The notes under the pieces are model-generated. The model was not told where the DNA came from. It did not search any database and saw nothing but the letters and a program-made list of their open reading frames with translations. A stretch of 64,000 bases of DNA from Phanerochaete sordida. Its lineage: Eukaryota > Basidiomycota > Agaricomycetes > Polyporales > Phanerochaetaceae. The stretch lies in NCBI GenBank assembly GCA_019973155.2, contig BPQB01000022.1:124001-188000 (forward strand), given 5' to 3'. The number at the start of each line of letters is the position of its first letter. Positions within the stretch are counted from its first letter, which is position 1. Below, in pieces: positions 38,911-47,210 of this stretch. The translations under genes and the position numbers were made by a program.

Positions 38911-39876
38911 GGGGTTCGCGAAGCAGTGAGTGGGAGAGTGGGTCGTCCAAGATTAAAGGAGCGCGACGTAGGGATTATACTTGCAAGCAGCAGTTCCAAA
39001 AGACTCAAGATGTAAAGGTAGATGGAGAAGAAAGGTGGAGGACGAGCACCGATCGCGAAGGCACGACCACACTGGGCGTCTAGACTCATAACATTACAAC
39101 CCGCCGAACAGACCAAGCTGTACAGCAGATGCCCGGCCATGATGAGACTGCTCTTGCAAGTTCCAACCTCTGATGTGCATACCGTATTCAGGAACGTTGC
39201 AAAGTGAAGACGAAATGGTCTCGAAGGGTAGCGGGTATGGCAGGCCGGCTCTCGTGTCGATATTCCGCAGCATACTTGCTGACAATCCAAATCATTATTC
39301 TCGCAGTTATCTGAGAGTCGCAGAAGTCGCCCAGTAAGGACAGATCTAACGGTCCTTCAGCAGTCTGAGCACACGCACGAATGTCGATGAACCATCCAGC
39401 GCCACGGTGGCGGAAACAGCGGAGCAGATCTGGGCGAATTTACGTTCATACTCAGCAAGGGACATGAGATACTCAGATTGGTCGGAGCTGCGGCACGCGG
39501 CAAACGGCTTGGCTTTTGCCACCGCGTCCCTCATTCCAGATATTCCTGCTCCCTGTGGACCATACGAACCCTTGCAGAAGCTCCAGACCGCCTTGCACAT
39601 CAAGCAAGCTCCAAACAGCTCCCATAGGGCCCGCCCATGCCGCGTCCGAAGTGGCTCCAGACTGTCATGCGTTCGTCTCGGTCCGGCGGAGACTCTGTGC
39701 ATGGGTACCTGAGACCCGAACGTGTGTCTGCAACGATGCTTCGCCGAAATCTATGACAGCCAGGCCCCTATAGGCCTACTCTCGGCCGGCGCACTTACTG
39801 CTATATAGCCTGAGATAACATCGACGATTGGGCATTATCTCGAAATCCCAACCCACCACAGCGCGACTGAGGCAGC
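38911..39876. other. Divergent region between AVL9 and the glycerol dehydrogenase gene
   Basis: A 966-bp region with the promoters of both flanking genes. It contains a minus-strand ORF, listed separately at 39346-39702. No TATA box was convincingly placed for either gene. TATATAG at 39801-39807 is 70 nt from the plus-strand ATG and is a weak candidate. Confidence 0.4.
39346..39702 (-). CDS. Possible small hypothetical protein (118 codons)
   Basis: This single open frame is of average base composition, unlike the GC-artefact ORFs elsewhere. Its C-terminal half reads like a globular protein (SEYLMSLAEYERKFAQICSA, then VALDGSSTFVRVLRLLKDR). Two cysteines sit near the middle (ACLMC). There is no signal peptide, known motif or clear intron. 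It lies in the divergent promoter region of two solid genes, so it may be chance. I do not recognise it. Confidence 0.25.
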   Translation of the reverse strand: MHRVSAGPRRTHDSLEPLRTRHGRALWELFGACLMCKAVWSFCKGSYGPQGAGISGMRDAVAKAKPFAACRSSDQSEYLMSLAEYERKFAQICSAVSATVALDGSSTFVRVLRLLKDR

Positions 39877-41161
39877 ATGCCCAACCATAATCATCTCACC
39901 GAACGCATCTTCCAGTCGCCCTCAAAGTACATTCAGGGTCCAAATGCTATCAAGAACGCAGCAAAGTATCTCGACGCAATGGGGCGCAAGCCGCTGCTGG
40001 CAGTAGACGACTTGGTGTACAATATCGGTGCGTGGCCTTCCAATGCTCCAAAGACCACGACTAACGCGGTGAACAGCCGGCAAGCAGCTCGTCGAGGCCT
40101 TGGAGCAGGCGCAATTCAAGGTCACGCGCGGTCGCTTCGGCGGCGAGGCGTCGACGCAGGAGATCGACCGTCTCGTCAACCTCGGCAAGGAGAACCAGTC
40201 CGACTTCGTCATTGCGCTCGGCGGCGGCAAGACGATCGACACCGCCAAGTGCGTCGCGGACCTGCTCAAGCTGCCCGTCGCGGTGCTCCCGACGACGGCG
40301 TCGACGGACGCGCCGTGCTCCGCGCTCTCCGTGATCTACACGCCCGAGGGCTCGTTCGAGAAGTACACCTTCTACGACCGGAACCCGAACCTCGTCCTCG
40401 TCGACACGAGCGTCGTCGTCCAGGCGCCCGCACGCTTCCTCGCCGCTGGCATCGGCGACGCCATCGCGACGAACATCGAGGCGCGCCAGGCGCGGCACAG
40501 CCCCAACTTCGGCGGGCTCCTCCCGACGGACCTGTCAGAGGCTATCGGCGCGAAGTGCGAGGAGATCCTGCTCAAGTTTGGCAAGCAGGCGTACGAGGCG
40601 AACAAGGCGAAGGCCCTCACCCCCGCGTTCGAGGCTGTCGTCGAGGCGAACACCCTATTGTCTGGCCTTGGCTTCGAGTCTGGCGGACTTGCTGCCGCTC
40701 ACGCCGTACGCGCTACCCTGTCCTGGCGAGATCCTTTGCTCACGCGCTATGTTGCAGATCCACAATGGCTTCACTGCTATTCACGCCTTGCATGGTCTTA
40801 TGCACGGAGAGAAGGGTGAGCCTCGATGTGCTCTGCTGTACATGCGGGCCAGCTGACTCTACACCTAGTTGCTTTCGGCGTGGTAGCGCAGCTCCTGCTC
40901 AATGGCGCTGACATAGACGAGCTTGATCGCTACATCGGATTCATGCTCTCAGTCGACCTTCCGGTGACCTTCGAGCTTCTCGGCATTCCCAAGGTCACCG
41001 ACGAAGAGATCCGCTCGGTCGCAAAGCTCGCGTGCGCGCCCAACGAGACCATCTGGAACATGGAGATCGCCATCAACGAGGACATCGTCTTCAACGCTAT
41101 CAAGGGTGCCAACGCTGCCGGTGTCGACTACATCAAGCGCACGGGCTGGAAGAAGCAGTAG
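39877..41161 (+). CDS. Glycerol dehydrogenase-like iron/zinc-containing alcohol dehydrogenase (4 exons, 376 aa)
   Basis: Exons 39877-40027, 40077-40705, 40758-40815, 40869-41161 (1131 nt). NAD(P)-dependent polyol dehydrogenase of the GldA branch, expected to interconvert glycerol and dihydroxyacetone or a related polyol. Seen: the dinucleotide-binding IALGGGKTIDTAK (about residue 97-109), PTTASTDAPCSALSVIY, a metal-binding Asp in AAGIGDAIATN (about 178), and metal-binding His in AAAHAIHNGFT and GLMHGEKV (about 259-276). HGEKVAFG is restored exactly across the third intron. Length matches GldA (about 370 aa). Such genes look bacterial-like but are present in many fungi. Normal introns and codon use argue against recent transfer. 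The stop is TAG at 41159-41161. Confidence 0.93.
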
Positions 41162-41646
41162 GCGCTGTAGAGCTGTAGAACATGTAGAGTAGAAGCGACG
41201 CCACAGCATGGAAGGAAATTCATAGGAAAACTGTACAATAGATGTGTTATCTCGACGACGTTCGCTGCACACCATTCGCTGCTCTAATAACCTCTCCTCG
41301 GGGCTTGACTAGCTTGACTCGTGGCACATGCTCAACTGTGCCAAGATTTTCGCGTAGGATCACACCAACCGATCGCGTCACGAGAGTCCTCGGCGGCCGC
41401 CAAGATTATTCGCTCAGCGCATCCACCTGAACAGGCATTTATCTAGAAACGACACTACCACCACATACGGACACACAAGGGTTCACATTCTAACATAACA
41501 GGTCAACAAAGTAGATTCTCATCGCAACAGCCCAGCCTATGCGCGAGTCCCGCAGCCTGTCCTCAATGTAAGAACGCGTGTACCCCACACTCCCACACCT
41601 CAGCGCCGCTGGCGAGCCAGGAAACGCGACAGCGCGCCGGCGCGCC
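41162..41646. other. Convergent gap after glycerol dehydrogenase
   Basis: A 485-bp gap with the 3' flanks of the dehydrogenase gene and the minus-strand small secreted protein gene. No gene was seen. Confidence 0.45.
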
Positions 41647-42165
41647 TCACTCGATCTGGACCGGGACGTAGCTGTAGAAGCTGCTCGGCTGGCCCCTCTG
41701 CGGTAGGTGTGAGCGTTCTGCGTGAGGGGCAGGCGTGCGCGGCAATACTATTACTCACCGAAGAGAACGAGCCCGCCTTGCCGACGTAGAGGTTGCCCTT
41801 CCCCGAGGGGAAGTTGGACGGGACGTGGAAGTTGTAGTTGTTCTGGTGGGAGCTCTGGTGGTTCCCGAAGCCTGAGAAGCCGTTGCCGAAGAACGAGCCC
41901 GAGAAGAGCGTGATCTCCTCCTCGAAGAACGCGTCGAAGAGCGCGATCTCGATCTCGTCCTCGATGAGGTCCTCGATATCCTGCGCGGGAGGCGGCATGA
42001 GCGGGGGGAAGCGAGGAAGAAGGCGGGCGTACGTACAAACTCGATGAGATCGAGGTTGAAGAAGTCGTTGCGGCGGATCACTTGGTTCGGGCGGGGGGAG
42101 TTGAACGAGTACGAGCTAGCAAGCGCGGAGACCGCGAGGGCAGCGAGGACGAAGAAGGACTTCAT
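41647..42165 (-). CDS. Small secreted protein, Phe/Glu/Asn-rich (3 exons, 133 aa)
   Basis: Exons 42165-42037, 41980-41759, 41697-41647 (402 nt). A clean signal peptide (MKSFFVLAALAVSALASS) is followed by an Arg-containing RPNQVIRRNDFF, possibly a Kex2-type processing site at RR. An acidic helix-like block (DIEDLIEDEIEIALFDAFFE) and a Gly/Phe/Asn/His-rich tail (GNGFSGFGNHQSSHQNNYNF) follow, ending FYSYVPVQIE. No cysteines were seen. The family was not recognised. A TATATAA element at 42264-42258 is 93 nt upstream of the ATG. It is divergent to another small secreted protein gene at 43789 that has an almost identical signal peptide. Confidence 0.82.
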
Positions 42166-42257
42166 GATTGTTGATGAAGGCGAAGGCTTAGCGAGGCTGC
42201 TGAGTGATGTCTCAAGGTGGTTGAGAGGATGAAGAGCTCGCCTCGAGCTGGCAGGCC

Positions 42258-42264
42258 TTATATA
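42258..42264 (-). promoter_or_regulatory. TATA box of the minus-strand secreted-protein gene
   Basis: TATATAA on the minus strand, 93 nt upstream of ATG 42165. Confidence 0.6.
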
Positions 42265-43687
42265 CGCCTCCAGCGACACATTTAGAGGGCACAGGCAGCG
42301 GGAGGAAATGCCTTCGGAGTAGAACAACATGTCGCATCCTGTGCATCGGAAACGGGATGCTCACGGCCCGGGACATAGCAGTAATGTCGCAAGCAGTCAG
42401 CAAACCGTTCTCGACGTCCATATGTTTCGACTCGCGACCGGTGGCTGCTCGCGACAGGTCGCCTGGTCCCCACCGAGTGCTGACTTGAGCGGTTGCCTCG
42501 CGACCAAACGCCACCTGGACACTGCCTGAGCTACAGCACGTCAGAATGAGGGCGGGTTCAGCCATCCAACGTACCAGCAAAACGGCTTGGTCTAAAGCTG
42601 AGGACGCGTTCCAAAGGTCACTGCAGCGTTTCGCCGAACGTGGCCATTGGTAGGACGTGACCGCGGGACGACTGCTTCATCAATCACACAGTTAAAAAGC
42701 TTCCGTGGCGTCGAAGGCTTACCTCGAGAAAGCCGTCTTCAAGTATTGGTATATCAGTAATGACGCACGGTGGACATCATCAGGCGTCCTAAGGCGAATC
42801 TGCCAGCCAGCATGGGCTCATAGTGTCCAGTGCATTCGCGAGTAGGGATAAGCATTTGCTAGCTTGCCATCGCGCCACATCGACTTTGCCAAGCATTTGT
42901 TGAGCACCGCAACGATCGGACGGACTTGACAGTCAATGCAGCGTCCTGTACAAACAGCGCCCCGCCGTGATTACCTTCCGTCCTCAGTGCATAGCCCGTG
43001 TGACCGCTCCAGACGGCCGCGACGAACGTGCACGACGGCATTTGGCGCGCGTTTCGAGCGGGTTCGAGCCCCAGTGGCTGCGCTTTGCGCTTCGAGGGGG
43101 CGAAGGCGCGGTGCGCCCGCGAAGACCGAGCACCGACAGCGCCCTGCAGACCCCCGGACGCAGAGGCCCCTACCGCCGCCCAGCGCCGCGTTTCACCTAG
43201 TGCGCGCCGCCCGCGCCCCTCTCCACATGCGGTGCCCGTGCGCGGGAAGGGGCTCGGAGTGCAGTGTGTGGCGGCCGCTGCAGCGCGCGAGGCGGTGCGC
43301 CCCTAGGGCGTCGATCGCGGACGGCCTCTTTCGGGAAGGGGACCCTCATTCTTGCGTGGGAACTACGCCCGGGGGCCGCCCCGAGGGGCTGCAAGCCCCT
43401 CGCGCACGCCCGACGAGGGGCGTGCATGCTTGGGCGGCGCCCGGCCTGCGTGCGCGCGCAGCACGATTCGCGTCGACCCACCCAGGTTGAGCCTGGTTCC
43501 GCCAGCATCCGCCGGCCGACGCGTGCGCGGGCTCTGTTCTGGATCATCCATTGGCTGTTCTCGGGCGCCGCGCCGTCCAATAGCCTGCCGATTGATCAGG
43601 GCGCGGGTCGGCTGCGGTGAGCGGAGGAAACAGCCTCCAGGCGTCGACGGCGGTCACTTCGCCGATGGCGCCTGCGCCGAGGTGGTG

Positions 43688-43694
43688 TATAAAA
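43688..43694 (+). promoter_or_regulatory. TATA box of the plus-strand secreted-protein gene
   Basis: TATAAAA, 95 nt upstream of ATG 43789. Confidence 0.6.
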
Positions 43695-43788
43695 TCGTCC
43701 TGCGAAAGGATTCTCCTCATCAGCCAGCCCATCCACACTCGACTAATCTCATAGTTACCTACCTCGTCCTCTAATCACCTTCCTAATC

Positions 43789-44346
43789 ATGAAGTACTTC
43801 GCCGTCCTCGCTGCTCTCGCCACCTCTGCCCTTGCGCAGTCCATCGCCATCGGTGCCCCCGTGGCGAACTCGACAGTCTACCCGGGCCAGTGGGTCACCG
43901 TTGAGGTCGACAAGCCAGTGAGTTTCAGCTCTTCCAGTGACGTCAGCGCAGCACTGACGAACGGCCGACAGGACTCTCTGACCGGCTCGACCGAGGTCGC
44001 GGTCGTCCTCTCGACGACGCCCTGCCCCGACGCGGGCTGCAACGCGCCTGGCTTCGACCCGTCGCAGCGTCTCGGCACCGTCCTGTACAACGGGCCGTAC
44101 AACCCGCAGTTCCACCCTGAGGCGGGCGTCGGCAAGCCCCCGCACCAGAACTTCTCTGTGCCGATCCCCTCCTCGTACACTCCTGGCGAGCAGATCTACC
44201 TCATTGCCACGCATGTCAACCTGGTCGGGGTGAGTTCTGCCGTGGCGCTCCGCACGACGACCCTTGCTGATTCTGCTTGCCAGGCTGGTCCTTTTGCGAA
44301 CTTGGAGACCAAGTATATCACTCTGGACATTGTCCAGGCCCCTTAA
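43789..44346 (+). CDS. Small secreted beta-sandwich-like protein, possibly Nis1-family (3 exons, 149 aa)
   Basis: Exons 43789-43917, 43972-44229, 44284-44346 (450 nt). The signal peptide MKYFAVLAALATSALAQS is followed by an Ig-like layout: YPGQWVTVEVDKP, a STEVAVVLSTTPC strand, LGTVLYNGPYNPQFHPEAG, NFSVPIPSSYTPGEQIYLI and a closing NLVGAGPF. Two cysteines (CPDAGC) may form a disulphide. The spacing of YPG-x-VTV-EVAVV-GxLY-P-GE-YLI-xxxLVGA recalls the fungal secreted Nis1 family, some members of which are effectors, but this link is from memory and tentative. TATAAAA lies 95 nt upstream. Being the last feature of a divergent pair with 41647-42165, it may share regulation with it. Confidence 0.85.
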   Translation: MKYFAVLAALATSALAQSIAIGAPVANSTVYPGQWVTVEVDKPVSFSSSSDVSAALTNGRQDSLTGSTEVAVVLSTTPCPDAGCNAPGFDPSQRLGTVLYNGPYNPQFHPEAGVGKPPHQNFSVPIPSSYTPGEQIYLIATHVNLVGVSSAVALRTTTLADSACQAGPFANLETKYITLDIVQAP

Positions 44347-44728
44347 ATGCCTCAAGGACTCATATGATCCTCACGAATGAACACTCATACCTACAACACA
44401 CCCAGTCTAAGACTTAATCACTGTATCCTGGATTACACGGACAATAGCGGGACTTACTGTATAATGACCACACCGTCGTTCATTGTTGCAAACTCGTAAT
44501 ATATGTATTCTATATTTGCCTAGATATTGTCTGGGAGTCAGAGTTGCTGGAATTCGCCTCTCGGGATGGTGGTGGTGGGTTTCTCGACATGGCCTTGAAG
44601 ATGATGAGCGCTCTCAGGCACCGTCTGACCGTCGTGATGCGCTGATGGCACCCCGCAGTGCCGATTGCCTTTCTTTCCGCGACGGCGACGATTCCGCGGA
44701 AGACATCGTCGCCAGCAGCCTCAAATAC
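44347..44728. other. Gap before the ICMT-like gene
   Basis: A 382-bp gap. The downstream reading frame stays open back to 44483 without an obvious coding signal; the first ATG with a plausible N-terminus is at 44729. Confidence 0.4.
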
Positions 44729-45661
44729 ATGTTGGATATCAAGAGAGCATGCGTCGTCGCCGTGGCTGCCGTCTCCGCCCACTTGGCGCTCTCTGTTCCG
44801 CGTACGGAGCTCAGCGCCCTAGAGACCACGGCGGAAGACGTGCAGCGAGTGCGTTGCGCCTACCAGCCTATCTGGCTTGGAGTCGGCGTACGCTCCTGGA
44901 AGGTGTGAAGCTACATAACCTGCCGACAGACGCACAGCTCATGCGTACCTTACAAGGCTGTCATTTGGTGCAGCACCGCCTTTGAACTTGCGGCGGGATA
45001 CATCGACGCGAAGGAGCGCATCGCATCATCGTTTCTCCGTGAATTCGCGCCCGACTTGTCGTGCCTGTCGAGTGCAGGCCTCGTCCTCCTCGTTGCAGGG
45101 GCGGCTACTCAGGTTGCGGCCCGGACAGCTCTTGGTCCTCAAGCAAGCTTTCCTATACTCCCAGGACCGCCAGCAGCACGACAGCTCTATACTCCCAAAA
45201 CCGTGAAGCTTCCCGTACCGCTCTCTCCACATGCGCGTGGAGGCGATACGGTGGAGAGCCGCTATACTCTCCGCCCCAAACATGCTCTGGTGACCGCAGG
45301 GCCATACGGATGGATAAGGCACCCCATGTTCGCGGCGTTCACATGTGGCACACTCGGCTCCGCCTGCTTCTACCTGTCTTCTGCATCTCCCTTTCGTTCT
45401 CTCATAGCAGGCTCGCTGCACCTTGTGTCGCAGCTTCCCGGCGCTCCACTTCGCGACGTGGTCTATCGGACTTTTCGTCTAGAGTCCACTGCCTGGAAAT
45501 ACTGTGGAATTACTGCGCTCTGCTTTTCGCTCGTGAAACTCGTAGCACAGCTACAGAGAATGATTGTGCTCGAAGAAGAGGCTCTCGAGGCCCACTTCGG
45601 CGGCCGGTGGAAGGCCTACCGATGGAGTGTCAGATCTGCTATCTTTCCCAGGGTAATATAA
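44729..45661 (+). CDS. Divergent isoprenylcysteine methyltransferase-like membrane protein (2 exons, 283 aa)
   Basis: Exons 44729-44848 and 44930-45661 (852 nt). The family core is GPYGWIRHPMFAAF (the catalytic-region G-P-Y-x-x-x-R-H-P) with the preceding ESRYTLRPKHALVTA. The C-terminal VLEEEALEAHFGGRWKAY ends at FPRVI, the usual E-E-x-x-L-x-x-x-F-G-x-x-W tail. Hydrophobic segments are present around SAGLVLLVAGAATQVAA and TALCFSLVKLVAQL. SAM-dependent methylation of prenylcysteine or a related membrane substrate is inferred. About 40 residues between TALG and ESRYTL (Pro-rich) are not typical of the family. They may be an insertion or an intron I failed to place. Another ICMT-like tail lies at 2-115. 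Confidence 0.75.
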
Positions 45662-46100
45662 CATTTCCCATACCTTGCATCGCGATGTCTGGCCATGACA
45701 CTACTTCTTGCACGGGCGCAAGGCGCAAGAACAGGCTCGCAGCATTTTTGATCAGCTTCTGAGCTGTTCGACGGACGCTAACATATGTTTTAGACTCACG
45801 ATTAGCGCCAGCCTTGTGGCGCTCTGACAAGGTGGCCGCGGAATGAATGACCCAAGTCCCAAGCCCTTTCGTGGCACGGCGGCCGTGCGTGCAAGTCTCG
45901 CTCGCAGTGTTTACAGCCAACTTGCACTCGAGGCACACACGCGGAAATTCCAAACGAATGATGGTACATTTCGTCCGTACACAGTACAAACAAAAAGGTG
46001 TCCGCAAATAAAATAAGTAACAAATCCACAAGCAAGAAGTAGCTACCACCCGGATAGCCTTAGAACAAGTCCGCTAATGCTAACGATACAAGCGACCCTT
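45662..46100. other. Convergent gap
   Basis: A 439-bp gap between the ICMT-like gene and the 3' end of the Gly-rich secreted protein gene. No gene was seen. Confidence 0.45.
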
Positions 46101-47210
46101 TTATGCGCGGAAGAAGAAGTCATCATCGCCGCCATCGCCGCCGTTGCCCGCCACGGCGTTGCCGCCGTTAGCACTGCCGTCAATAGCGAAGCCACCGTTG
46201 CCGCCAGTCGCGTCGCCGCCGTTGCCACCGTTTCCTCCAGAGCCGAAGAGGAAGCCGTCGCCACCATTGCCGCCGTTGCCGGCATGGGCGTTGCCACCGT
46301 TCGCAGAGCCGCCTGTGCGAGAGCCCGCCGTCAGCGCGCCGCGGGGAGGCGAAAGAGGGAGAAAAGACGTGCCGATAGCGACACCACCGTTGCCGCCGAC
46401 AGCATTGCCGCCATCGCCGCCGTTGCCTCCGCTGCCGAAGATGGAGCTGAAGCGCGAGCGGCGGCGCAGGAAGTCGCTGTCGCCGCCGTCGCCGCCGTCG
46501 CCTGCGGTCGCGTCGCCGCCGTTCGCGCTGCCGCCGATGGCGAAGCCGCCGTTGCCGCCGGTCGCGTCACCGCCGTTGCCACCGTTGCCTCCCGAGCCAA
46601 ACAGGAAGCCGTCGCCGCCGTTGCCTCCGTTGCCTGCCTTGGCGTTGCCGCCGTTGGCGCTGCCGACTGTCGCAGAAGATGTGAGCCAGGCATAGGCGAC
46701 GGCAAAGCCGGAGGACACTTACAGATTGCGACACCACCGTCACCACCGTGCGCGTTGCCGCCGTCGCCGCCGTTGCCTCCGTTGCCGAAGCTCGAGCTGA
46801 AGCGCGAGCGGCGGCGCAGGAAGTCGCTGTCGCCGCCATCACCGCCGTCGCCTGCAGTGGCATCGCCGCCGTTCGCGCTGCCGCCAAAGGCGAAGCCGCC
46901 GTTGCCGCCAGTCGCGCTGCCGCCGTTGCCACCGTCGCCTCCGCTGCCGAAGAGGAAGCCGTCGCCTCCGTTTCCGCCGTTTCCGGCTTTGGCGTTGCCG
47001 CCGTTGGCACTTCCGACTGTCGCAGGAGGCATGAGAGAGGCTGAAGCGACAGCAAGGCGGAGGGCACTTACAGATTGCGACACCACCGTCGCCGCCGTGT
47101 GCGTTGCCGCCGTTGCCGCCATGTCCACCGTTACCGAAGGAGGTGGGGGCCGCGAGGGCGGGGGCGACAGCCGCAGCGAAGATGAGGAAGTTCACGAGAG
47201 AGCCGCGCAT
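46101..47210 (-). CDS. Secreted Gly/Asn-rich repeat protein built from duplicated exons (4 exons, 312 aa)
   Basis: Exons 47210-47072, 47016-46723, 46666-46373, 46312-46101 (139+294+294+212 = 939 nt). Signal peptide MRGSLVNFLIFAAAVAPALA. The mature protein is nearly all GG-N/D/S triplet-like repeats (GGNGG, GGDGG, GGSANGG), broken by FLFGSGG and, in exons 2 and 3, DSDFLRRRSRFSS. Exons 2 and 3 are both exactly 294 nt, both phase 1-1, and about 90% alike by eye. Exon 4 is a shortened third copy. Introns 1 and 2 are also similar to each other. Intron 3 (46372-46313, 60 nt) begins with GC (GCACGT) rather than GT, and removing it restores the repeat (VAIGGSANGG). Such Gly-rich secreted proteins are often structural or cell-wall-associated, but no function can be read from the sequence. 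TAA at 46103-46101. Confidence 0.88.

Larger units (their letters stand above)
42166..43788. promoter_or_regulatory. Divergent 1.6-kb region between two secreted-protein genes
   Basis: TATA elements sit on both sides: TATATAA at 42264-42258 (minus) and TATAAAA at 43688-43694 (plus, 95 nt before its ATG). 42.95-43.6 kb is GC-rich and contains a near-perfect hairpin at 43381-43401 (stem CGAGGGGCT/AGCCCCTCG). Long ORFs here are Arg/Pro-rich composition artefacts. No gene is supported. Confidence 0.5.

Noticed and set aside
43061..43075. GGTTCGAGCCC resembling a tRNA B box
   Set aside because: No matching A box, acceptor stem or anticodon arm could be drawn around it.
46101..47210. Regular repeats that could be mistaken for a CRISPR or satellite array
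   Set aside because: The repeats are in-frame codons of a spliced secreted protein, and the genome is eukaryotic.
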